NCBI RefSeq assembly: GCF_000972845.2 | Contig: NC_040032.1 | Location: 7,732,041-7,796,040 of the forward strand | Direction: 5' to 3' | Origin: Larimichthys crocea | Taxonomy: Eukaryota > Chordata > Actinopteri > Sciaenidae | DNA: 64,000 nucleotides | Part shown: piece after piece, positions 42,376-52,344 of the stretch | Position numbering within the stretch: position 1 is the first letter of the stretch | Layout: each line of letters opens with the position of its first letter | Notes under the pieces: generated by a model | Databases searched by the model: none | What the model saw: only the letters and a program-made list of their open reading frames with translations | Told to the model about the DNA's origin: nothing | Position numbers and translations under genes: made by a program

Positions 42376-43791
42376 ATGAAATGGGAGAAGTTAAAACCTC
42401 CAGAACCTGATGATCCTCTGTGTTGCTGTAAATGTGATATCTACCAGAACAGATGTTGCTGTGACTGTGAAGATCTGGATGAAGCTTTCAACAGGTATGA
42501 GAGTTCAACTACAGAATTCCATACAGAAGTATATTAAATGTTATTAAATGTTATATTGGTTAAAAAAAAGTTAAAAGTACTTCAGTTTCAGGCAGAGATG
42601 AAAAAGACAGACTACTTAGACTTAGATCGGAAGCCTTACATGAAAAGATTCACATCACTTTCATATTTGTCAGCGAAATAATAGGTTTAACATGAAAACA
42701 GGAAACAGGAGGAAACAACCAGCCTAGCTTAACATTGGGAAACAGCTAGCTTAGCTTAGCATAAAGACTATAAACACAGGAAAGCAGCTAGGCTAGCTAC
42801 CTAGCTAACCTTAACCCTGATAGCTAAAAGTTCCTGAGATCTTAGCTGGATGCAGAGAGTAAGGGTTTGATTTTTGATTTTTATTTATTTAATTAGTTTT
42901 TGAGGGAAATCTGTACTTGATGACATGTGTAGTTGATAACCTCTGTTTTTGCTGACTTCTGTTGTTAAAGACCTCTGTTGTTATCAACTACAGACTTCTG
43001 TTGTTGATGACCTTTGTTGTTGATGACCTCTGTAGGTGGCTGAAAGACAGACCTCCTAAAAGTGGGTGCCAGTCTGTTGTTTTTGGGGCCATGGTTGACC
43101 GCCTAGAGATCTCCATTGTCCCAGTTCTGGTGCTGCTGCCTCTCCTGCTACAAGTTGCAGCGCTGCATTACCTGCTAGGTATCATCATCCTTACCACTCT
43201 GCCCGGCCTGGTGCTGTGGTACTACTACGCCACACACCGGAAGAGGAGACGCACCCTCTTCTTCCTCACTCTTTCGCTCTACTCCCTGTTCTACATGTAC
43301 TTCCTGTTCATCACAGAGATTTTACCACATGGGGACATCAGTCCGCTGCAACTGTGCACTGTGACCACCGGCATGATTCTCACCATTGTCTCTCTTATTC
43401 TCACCAAGAGGGGTCCAGGATTTGTGACCCCTTCACACCCCGAAGCCTGCAGTCAGGAGGCTAATGAGGCCTCCACACACCTGAGAGCATCTACCCAAAC
43501 AGCAGCCTCCTCTGCAGGCACCTCAGCGGAGACAACAAAATGGAGCCGCTGTCCTGTGTGCAAAATAATCCGCCCCCCCCGGGCCGGACACTGTCGAACC
43601 TGTGGAGCTTGTGTCCAGCGTCTGGACCACCACTGCATCTGGTGGGTTTGTATGTGTGTGTGTGTGTTTAGGCAGAAACATTTTGATCAACCAGCAGCAC
43701 ATTTAATTGGTAAATGGACTGTACTTATATAGTGCCATAGTCCTCTAACCACTCAAAGCACTTTTACACTACATCTACATCTCATTCACCC

Positions 43792-43835
<44 letters not shown>

Positions 43836-45882
43836 ATGGCATTAGGTGCCATGCAAGGTGCCAACTGCTCATCAGTTTTAGGAGATAACCATTCATACAC
43901 ATTCACACACCAATGGTTCAGCCTTCAGGGGCAACTTGGGGTTCAGTATCTTGCCCAACGACACTTCAACATGAAGACTGGAGGAGCTGGGGATCAAACT
44001 GCCAATCATCTGACTAGTGGATGACCCTTTCTACCCCCTGAGCCACAGCCATAACATCTATTTATTCATCCATTTTATTTTATTTTATTCCGCTTATCTG
44101 GTGTTGCTTCGTGGTGGCAGAAGGTTTAGCAAGGCATTCCAGCAACACAATGCAGCTCCTCCTGGGAGATCCTGAGGCGTTCCCAGGCTAGATGGGCTAT
44201 ACAGTCCCTCCAGCAGGTTCTGGGTCTGCCCAGGGGTCTACTCCTTCTCCTTCTCCTCCTTTAACATGTCTATACTAATCTGATGATTCTGAGCTCCCTC
44301 CAGATGTATGAGCTCCTCGCCCTATCTCTAAGGCTCATTTCCACCAGCAGGTTTTTAGTTCGTTGCCACAACAGGCAACTTCTGACCGCAACCCCTAGCA
44401 GCTGCCTCAACAGTGGACGTTTTGAAAACAGCCCACTCGGATTATGTGTCCTAACCTTCCCCAGGATGCACGAAAATTTCTTTCAGTGTTGTGAGCTGAA
44501 GACCATGTGGACAGATGTCCGCATCTGCCAGTTGTTCTCAGTTCACCCTTACTACACATTTGTGTTTACCAGGTCTGTTCAGCTTTCTCCCCTGCCACCT
44601 AATCCAACTCACCACCAGATGACAGCTCTGCTCCTCTCTTTGCCCGAGTGTCCAACATATGGGCATAAATCTGATGACACAACAACAAGTCTTAATTGAC
44701 CTGCACCATAAGATGTTCTGGTACCGAGTACACATGAATGACTTAATGCTTGATCATGGTGTTTGTTATAGCCAATCTATGTCTAGCACAGAAGTCCAAT
44801 AACAAGAACCCATCTGGTTCAGATCAGTCAGTTCCTCCTAATCACTTCCTCCCAGGTTCCTCCCAAATAATGGCCTTAGCCCACAGGGCCTGACCAGGCA
44901 CAGCCCGAAAAAGCAATGTGGAGTTGTGAGTCTACCACCTGGAAAAAGAGGCACAGGGGTCAAGTAAAGCAAAGGCGGGTCCTGGGCATGCTTGTTTCTT
45001 AGATGGATGTGGAATGTCATGTTTAACATGAATATTATTATTCGCATTGTTGTTTGTTTACTTTTATGTTTTGAGACGACATTAAAAATAACATAAAATA
45101 TCAATATGAATTGAAATTAACATCTGCAGAAAATTAAAATATGTGCTAAGAAATTACAATTAATTAAAAATTTGTGGAGAAATTAAACATGCAAAACAAA
45201 TGTCCCAGTTCTTCAGGATAATCCATAGATTTTACAATTTTAACAGTCCACAAACTATTTTCTGACAAAAGTGAAAAAAGTGTTGACTGATGTCACTGGT
45301 CTGACTTGTCTTACTGGTCTGGTCTGGTGTGTTGTAGGATAAACAGCTGTATCGGACAGGCAAACCATCGCAGCTTCTTGTTCACGCTTTGTGTGTTCGT
45401 GTTGACTTCTCTGTACGGGATCAGTTTGGTGCTTTGGAGCCTCTGTCCTCACCACAATCTGATGACAGCACTGCTGTACTGCCCTACCGTCTATAACCAG
45501 TCCAGGTACTGTATAAATATTATAGTAGTTATAGTACAGTATTATTATGGTATAGCTCAGCTATGAACTGTAAACATAGAACAAATGTCATGTTTGTTAT
45601 CTTTACAGCACAGCTCTTTGCTTCACCTGTGCCTGGTACAGCAGCATCGTGACCGCTGGACTCTTTTACCTGTTGGTGGTTCAGATTCTGAATATCAGCT
45701 TCAACGTGACGGAGCGAGAGTCTCAGCTGGCTCTAAGGAACAAAATGGGTCGGAGCCGACTGTTTGGACTCGTCATTGACACAGGACAGTATTCACATGG
45801 TTTCTGTCAGAACTGGATTGAGTTCCTCACCATGGCGGACACCTCAGTTTCTCTGCGCTACAGCCTCACTGACTTGGTATAG
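42376..45882 (+). CDS. zdhhc23: zdhhc23, palmitoyl-acyltransferase (4 coding exons, 388 aa)
   Basis: Coding exons 42376-42494, 43036-43641, 45338-45505 and 45609-45882, all with GT-AG borders and matching phases. The product transfers palmitate to cysteines of target proteins in membranes. Features: Cys-rich N-terminus (CCCKC, CCCDC), three membrane segments in exon 2, the DHHC cysteine-rich domain from [15 protein letters not shown] (about 212) to DHHC (237-240, catalytic Cys 240), then two more membrane segments ([36 protein letters not shown]), and NVTERE, which are shared with ZDHHC23 of other vertebrates. The C-terminus TDLV resembles the PDZ ligand by which mammalian ZDHHC23 (NIDD) binds nNOS. 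Exon 1 is preceded by an acceptor (CTTTAG, 42365), so a non-coding exon lies upstream. Family assignment is firm; paralogue (a or b) is not resolved. Confidence 0.92.
42690..42810. repeat. Short repeat rich in GCTAGCTTAGC in zdhhc23 intron 1
   Basis: CAGCTAGCTTAGCTTAGCAT and related words, a pattern frequent in fish introns. 42950-43030 is a further simple repeat of GTTGTTGATGACCTCT next to the exon 2 acceptor. Confidence 0.45.
43712..44050. mobile_element. Common fish interspersed repeat in zdhhc23 intron 2
   Basis: AAATGGACTGTACTTATATAG, CACTCAAAGCACTTT, a (CA)n run and CAACTTGGGGTTCAGTATCTT form the familiar order of a short teleost repeat. I cannot name the family with certainty. Confidence 0.6.
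43795..43833 (+). repeat. (CA)n microsatellite inside the intron 2 repeat
   Basis: About 19 CA units without interruption. Confidence 0.95.
44080..44255. mobile_element. LINE 3'-end-like fragment in zdhhc23 intron 2
   Basis: CTCCTCCTGGGAGATCCTGA, GCGTTCCCAGGC and CAGTCCCTCCAGCAGG are words of a widespread fish LINE fragment. The rest of the intron (44256-45337) shows nothing recognisable. Confidence 0.5.
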
Positions 45883-46265
45883 TTTAAGTTTAGACTGTGA
45901 ACAACAGTCCTGTCCGTGAAGACTTGAAAATGACACATGAAGATTTAAACACTGTGTCAGTACTTAAATACAGTGTGTGAAGATTTAATTGTGATGTGTG
46001 AAGATTTAAACACAGTGTGTAAAAATTTAAATGAGGTGTGTAAAGACTGCTGTACAGAAGACATGCATGCATATGTAGACTTGAACAGTGTGTAGAGTTT
46101 CATCTCATGTATTTCTTAATCAATTAATTGTTGCACAGTTGTTTGAAGAAATAACCAACAGGTTTCAGGCTGTGGGTGCTGTCATGTTACTGTACAGACT
46201 TCACTTATGACAGAAAATATTTTGTCTGCATGTCAAAGAAAAACTGAACTAACCCTTAAAATAAA
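45883..46265 (+). other. zdhhc23 3' UTR with AATAAA at 46260-46265
   Basis: First good poly(A) signal after the stop. The UTR contains an imperfect tandem repeat of GTGTGAAGATTTAAACACA (about 45925-46060, period 24-30 bp). Confidence 0.6.
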
Positions 46266-47527
46266 CAAGAGGAGACTTCCTCATGTTACACACTGAAAAA
46301 AAATCAGCTTGTTCCTCCTCAGATACTCTAAAGTATTTCACTCATTACACTTCCATTATTTCACATCATCAGTTCTTATAATGCACGGCTGGCTCTGGAG
46401 CCATCGACCAGTTGTTTAAATCAATACATTATCTCCATTTAAGTTACTCAATCTATCATGTGATGGAGGGTTTTCCTCTGGTGCCACCTTTAGGTTAATC
46501 TGTTAATTACAGCTTTATCGTCTCACTGACCACTTCAGAGTTTCCAGTTCATGCCTACTGAAATCTATATATTCATAATTAAACATGTCTTTTTATATTA
46601 TATTATATTAATTATATTATATTATATTATATTATATATATTGTTGATCTGCATGATGCTTTTATAACTTGATCGGTTGTTTACTTTAAGTAAAGGTTTG
46701 AGAATTAAACATCTGTGCATTTATTTGTGAGAGTTTGTGCTCACAGGTCTGCAGCTGCAGTCTTATGCAAGTATAAAATCCTTTTCTGGCACCGCATATC
46801 TTCAAATATTTGTTTTCTCGGGGCAAAAGTCATGCCTGTTAAAACTGGTAAGGTATGTAGGTCAGAGGAGCGGCATGTATCCACCTGCACTGACTTTCTA
46901 ATTCATCTTCTGGATTCACATGCAGAAAGTTGTATAAAGTTTTTCTGTGTACATTCAGAAAGACCTTCTTAATAATTAACAGTTAAATCTTAAATTAAGA
47001 AACTGTATCTGCAGTCTTTATGTGAATTACTCTGCCTTACTTTTTTAAATGTCACTGCATAAATGTATCAATGTATAGCATCAAAATATACTTAAAGTAT
47101 AAGGTACTGCTTTCTGTAACTGCTTATCCTCATCTACCCAACGGACTTTGTGTGAGAGGGCAGGGTCCACCATGGACAAGTAACCACCTACAGACAATTT
47201 AGACGAACCAGTTAACCTGTTAGGGTTCATTTTACTGTGGAAGGAAGCCAGAGAACCCACAGAGAGAACACAGGAAGTACCCACACAGACACATTATATT
47301 ATATTATATTATATATTAATTAATTAGTATATATTTTATAGGACTAAATATATATTATATTATTGTGCCCTAATGTAAGTAGTTAATGTACTGCCAGGTA
47401 GTTTAATCAATAATTTAAAAAAAATTACTATGTATGTATTATGTTTGTATCAATCTGATCTGCAAAGTAATAAAACTTTAAGAGAAATGTAGAAAAAAGT
47501 ATACAGTATTTGAAGCGGGATGCTTCC

Positions 47528-47562
<35 letters not shown>

Positions 47563-48049
47563 TTGCATCTATTAGACAAACTAAATGATTTAAATTCAGA
47601 AATATTAACTCATAAATACAGATTATATGAACTCCTGATTATGTATACTATACTATACTACCAAATTATTACCATTATTATGACTGAATGAATGAATATT
47701 TAGACTAAACAGACTCGATTCATTCATGTTGATGCACACACATAAAAGACGTCTGTTTTATTCTTACAAACTGCTGACTGATGAATTTGATTCTGTGCCA
47801 CAGAAAGAACTGGAGGGCAGCTACTGCTTTGTTGACCACTGTGTTTTTACAGCTTCGACTCACGAATTGAAACTCAACATGAACCTTCATTATGAAACGC
47901 GGTGTGCTATAATAGCTTTTGTTGTTTCTTGGCGTGTTTCTGCTGTCTACCATCATGCTCCTACATAGTCGACTGAAACTGAAGCTTCACATGTTTGAAC
48001 CCATCCCAGCTCCAGGGTTTGTTTGTGCTGGGTGGAATCATCGCTCCAC
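46266..48049. other. Intergenic region between zdhhc23 and the lipocalin gene
   Basis: AT microsatellites near 46593-46640 and 47292-47318 and an (AC)n run at 47530-47561. Small ORFs here have no recognisable content. Confidence 0.5.
47530..47561 (+). repeat. (AC)n microsatellite
   Basis: Sixteen uninterrupted AC units. Confidence 0.95.
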
Positions 48050-48057
48050 TATATAAA
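48050..48057 (+). promoter_or_regulatory. TATA box of the lipocalin gene
   Basis: TATATAAAG, 86 bp upstream of the ATG at 48136. Spacing allows a short 5' UTR of roughly 50-55 bases within the first coding exon. Confidence 0.7.
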
Positions 48058-48135
48058 GAGTTGTCAGGCAGAACTTCAACAACAGATCTGCAGCTCTTCG
48101 TCTGCGCTCTTCATCATCATTTCTGTCTGATCATT

Positions 48136-49092
48136 ATGACTTCCTTGTTGACAGTGCTGGGAGCTGTGCTCTGCTCTTTGGTGGTATCTTCTGAAGTCGT
48201 CCCACAGGCAGACTTCAATTTACAGGCGGTAAGACACAAAACTGACTGAACCAAGTTTTTATTTTACTGATTCATGTTTAATTCCTACTTGTGTTTCTGA
48301 TTGTGTCTGTAGGTGGCAGGAAAATGGTACCTAATTGGATTTGCCACTAATGCGCAGTGGTTTATCAACCACAGAGCCAGCATGAAGATGGGCGTGACCA
48401 TGTTCACCCCAAATGCAGACGGGGACCTGGACATGTCGTACGCCAGTCTGAAGTGAGTGTGGGAGGAGGGACGTGGAGAGTTTTCAGTGGTGACACAGTT
48501 CATCATGTTTCATTGTTTTCTTTGCAGCTCTGACGGCTCCTGTTGGAGAATGAACAGCTTGATCAAGAAGACTGACATTCCTGGAAAGTTCACATACATG
48601 AGTGAGCGTGAGTGCATGTAAATAGAAGTGTGCAACATTCACAATGAACCATCCACAGTATTTCTGTCATCACATGATTTGTTCCTTTGTCAGGCTGGGG
48701 GAATCAGAATGACATGAGGATTGTTGATGTGAAGTACAATGAGTACGCTCTGACGCACACCATCAAGACCAAAGGAGATGTCATCACAGTCGTCAACAAA
48801 CTCTATGGTAAAGTCATCGTTAGTGTGAATCCAAGCATTTCAAGCAATTCAGTCATTATGTGATCTACATGTTAAATCTCATGCGGTCTGACAGGCCGCA
48901 GTATGGACCTCAGTGCTGATCTACTAGAGAAGTTCAGGCAGTTCTCTTTGGAAACTGCCGTCCTGCCTGAAAACATCGCTTTCCTTCCTAAAAATGGTAC
49001 TTTCATATCAATGGACTTTTTTGTCAAAGTAATTAGTGATGTGTACTAATCACCTGACTCTTTTCTTTTCAGTGGAGTGCCCAGCTGCCTAG
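48136..49092 (+). CDS. Secreted lipocalin, prostaglandin D synthase-like (6 exons, 182 aa)
   Basis: Exons 48136-48228, 48313-48452, 48528-48607, 48694-48807, 48895-48996 and 49073-49092, all GT-AG with consistent phases and the short-exon layout of lipocalins. Residues 1-19 form a signal peptide. GKWYLIG (34-40) is the first lipocalin signature, VDVKYNEYAL the second conserved region. Cysteines in DGSCWRM and in the C-terminal VECPAA would form the usual disulphide. It resembles vertebrate lipocalin-type prostaglandin D synthase (ptgds), but the position of the catalytic cysteine (after MKM) is Gly58. Therefore a carrier of small lipophilic ligands is more likely than the isomerase. Seen: fold motifs and missing Cys; inferred: function. 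Confidence 0.88.
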
Positions 49093-49374
49093 CTTCCATA
49101 CTCAATGACACCGTCTGAAGACCTGAACACAGGTTCCAGCCAAGACCTGATCCCTAATAATGTTCCTCTTTATGTGAAGCCTGGTTTCAATGCACTTTGC
49201 TTTTATCCAGCAAAGCAACATAAAATACTCCCAGTGATGTGTCTGTTTTCACCTGGTTTAAAACTCTTAAAAGTTTCTCTTGCAGAATCTCTTAAGATGC
49301 AAATATAGATTTCAAATGTAAAACATGAAATGTCTCCTTCAATGATTTAGTGTCTGCGCTCTAGAGGCTTCAAA
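49093..49374 (+). other. 3' flank/UTR of the lipocalin gene
   Basis: No consensus AATAAA close by; CATAAAATACT near 49220 is the nearest variant. Nothing else recognised. Confidence 0.35.
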
Positions 49375-50420
49375 TCAAATCAAATTTTATTTTTATTCAC
49401 AAAACATTTTGCCTCTGAGGCTTTACAATCTGTACAGGGAGTGACACCCTCTGTCCTTAGACCCTCGGTTCGAGTGAGGAAAAACTTGCCCACAAAAAAC
49501 CTTTAACAGGGAAAAAAGGTGGAAGAAACCTCAGGAAGAGCCACAGAGGAGGGATCCCTCTCCCAGGACGGACAGACGTGCAATAGATGTCACGTGTACA
49601 GAACAAATCAACACAAACATATTGTACAATTACAATGACTGATGAAATGACAATGAATGATAAAATGATTACAGTAGCAGTGGAACCTGTGATAGAGACA
49701 GAGAGACACAGATGCTCAGCAGCTGCAAATCATCAACTAACTATAAACTGTGATGGAGATATGGCAGCAATAATGACAGTAGTAATATGTGTAGTGGACG
49801 TCATGCAGGACCACAACAGCAGCCACGATCCACGAGAACCTGCTGGACGACAGAGACAGAAACTCCAGGGAAGAAGTTTAGTTAGTGACATGCATTAATG
49901 AGACATGAATGTTTACAGATGGAAAGAGAGAGAGAGAGAGAGACAGAGAGAGACAGAGACAGTGTCCCCCAGCAGTCTAATCCTATGGCAGCATCACTAA
50001 GGGATGACCTGAGCCAGCACTAACTATAAGCTCTATCAAAGAGGAAAGTCTTCAGTCTACTCTTAAAGGTGTTGACTGTGTCTGCCTCCTGAACCCAGAA
50101 TGGTAGTTTGTTCCACAGAAGAGGAGCCTGATAGCTGAAAGCTCTGGCTCCCAATCTACTTTTGGAGACTATAGGAACCACAAGGAACCCAGCGTCCTGA
50201 GAGCGCAGTGTTTTAGAGGGGTAGTAAGGTACTATGAGCTCTTTTAGATAAGGTAATTCTATTCTAGATTTAACAGGTAGTCAATGCAAGGAAGCCAGAA
50301 TGGGAGAGATGTGATCTCTGATCTTGGTTCCTGTCAGAACACGTGCAGCAGCATTCTGAATTAACTGCAAAGTCCTCAGAGACTTATTGGAGCAGCCTGA
50401 TAACAAAGAGTTACAGGCTT
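49375..50420. mobile_element. Common teleost interspersed repeat
   Basis: Familiar words in a row: TTTTATTTTTATTC, GAGGAAAAACTTGCCCAC, GTTTGTTCCACAGAAGAGGA, AGCTCTGGCTCCCA, GTACTATGAGCTC and CAGCAGCATTCTGAATTAAC. Such sequence is found thousands of times in fish genomes. I do not assign a class. A (GA)n run sits at about 49927-49960. 50421-50770 downstream is unassigned. Confidence 0.6.
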
Positions 50421-50770
50421 CACACTAGTCACACTCTGGACCACGACTGTGAAAAAAAAATCGTACTTATCTTTAAGGTTCACTCTCTTTTTTTCCCCAT
50501 CAGGGGTCCGTTATGTTTGTGGTTGAGGGGCTTTACATTATTCAGTGTACATACAGACAGTGGGAGAAAACAACAAGCTAAAGAAAACATGGATATTAAA
50601 AACTGAGGCTTCAAACTTAAATCACAGCTTTATAAATGTTTTTGATAAAGTAATTGGATTTGATATCTGCCAGAGGTTAAAGACACAGACCCTTTAATTC
50701 TAAAGTTTACTACTTCACTATACTGAATTAAAAACTTAAACTTTTAAAAACTTTAATTTAGTATAACTTT

Positions 50771-50813
50771 AAACAGATTTCAGGTGATCTCTGCGATCAC
50801 CTGAAATCTGTTT
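50771..50813. repeat. Perfect 19-bp inverted repeat with 5-base loop
   Basis: AAACAGATTTCAGGTGATC (50771-50789), TCTGC, then its exact complement (50795-50813). Located about 85 bp beyond the likely zfx poly(A) signal. Confidence 0.9.
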
Positions 50814-51720
50814 ACAAACTGTCTTCAGTTGAGCGAATGCAACAAACTCAAACTGTTTCGACTTCAACAACGTGACACTAACAGCTAAAATACTTTGCTT
50901 TTATTTCTTTAACAAATACATTGAAGTACATCCATAACAACACAGTTCAGATTTGTTTTTATCAAGTGTTTACATCTACACGCTTTGTACAGATTTGTAT
51001 ACAAAACAATAATTTACGTCCCATAGAAGTCTAGTTACACTTAACTATACAACAACTTGTAAATGAAATAAATATAAAAACAAAAATAATCACAGGTGAT
51101 AACAAAAATGTAAAAAGCCAAAGTACAAGAACACCACCAGCACCTGTCGTCTGAAGTTTCATCAAGAAAGAGGTTCCCTTTCCTCTGGGAAAAGTACACG
51201 TGTGTGGATTCAGTCCATAGATCCATGACAGCAGCACCACGTGTTCTTGATCATACAGACATATGACTCAATAGACAGTTCTATCAGGATACTGATGTGT
51301 TTTAACCAGCCTAATATCAATATATTGATTATGGATTCAGTCCATAGATCCATGACAGCAGCACCATGTGTACTGTATGATCATAGTTAGATAGTTATAT
51401 CAGGATACTGACATGTTTTTAAACAGCCTAATATTGGTGTATTTGACAGATTCTGTAAATCCGTGTGAAACTAAGGTTTGTTCGTAGAAACAAACAGCTA
51501 GTTGAATGTTGAGACACATTTTCCTCATCGCAAATTAATTCTGAGTTTTTACTGCTCAAAATGAACTGATTCTAAATACTGTGTTCCAGAACTTCTGAAC
51601 ACCGAAACATCCGACAAGTGGATGATGAAAATGGGGGCATGACCGCATCGTGACAGCGCATACGTGAACTTTAATTCTCTATCATGGCATGCATGCACAC
51701 ATACATACATACATACGTAT

Positions 51721-51722
<2 letters not shown>

Positions 51723-51765
<43 letters not shown>
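51723..51765 (+). repeat. (AC)n microsatellite in the zfx 3' UTR
   Basis: About 21 AC units, preceded by CATACATACATACATACGTA. Confidence 0.95.
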
Positions 51766-51767
<2 letters not shown>

Positions 51768-52034
51768 ATTACTGCATTATTCATGATCTTTAGCAGGATG
51801 AAGTGCTTCTGGAGGAACAGGTTTCTAATCTGCTGTTTAGTACATTTTAACAAAGACAAATTTTTTGCAAATTACTTCAGTTCTGAGACAAATAATTAGG
51901 ACCATTATGATCGACAGCCGATCACTGCCTGCAAACTTAAAAATCTACAAAGAGATGTTTGCACAATCTGCCATGCACACCGTCACCAGCAAGGACATGC
52001 AGTTCAAAGTGCAAGTCTACGGAGGTCTTCTGTT

Positions 52035-52165
52035 ACACATGTGGACAGAGCGCTAACGTTACACACACGTGTAGACAGTGCTAGCGTCACGCACACGCGT
52101 AGACATCGCTAACGTTACGCACATGTGTGGACAGAGCGCTGACGTTATGTACATGTGTATACATT
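52035..52165. repeat. Minisatellite near the zfx stop codon, unit about 34 bp
   Basis: Four units of GCTAACGTTACACACACGTG and TAGACA(G)TGCTA type with CpG variants, 180 bp downstream of the zfx stop. Confidence 0.6.
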
Positions 52166-52344
52166 AGTGAACAAACAGGCAGAGTATCAAAAAGAGCAAA
52201 ACAACAGAACGGACTAAGTGCAGCAGCTCGCAGACACACTGCAGTAGTTCATCATGGATGCTGCTGTGCTGGGTGCAGTGCTGGGTGGGATGGTTGCTTC
52301 AATGTTGTTCTTTTGCTGTGGCACAGTTTTTGGCTCGGTCATAG

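Larger units (their letters stand above)
50898..52344 (-). other. zfx 3' UTR
   Basis: From the TGA at 52345 the minus strand runs without a gene to an AATAAA (TTTATT on plus near 50899-50905). Inside are a direct duplication (51204-51330 and 51331-51440, GGATTCAGTCCATAGATCCA in both), an (AC)n run and a minisatellite. Extent is inferred. Confidence 0.5.

Noticed and set aside
43036..43732. Single-exon version of zdhhc23 ending in intron 2
   Set aside because: The frame passes the GT donor at 43642 into a microsatellite. The next exon at 45338 restores the conserved residues after DHHC.
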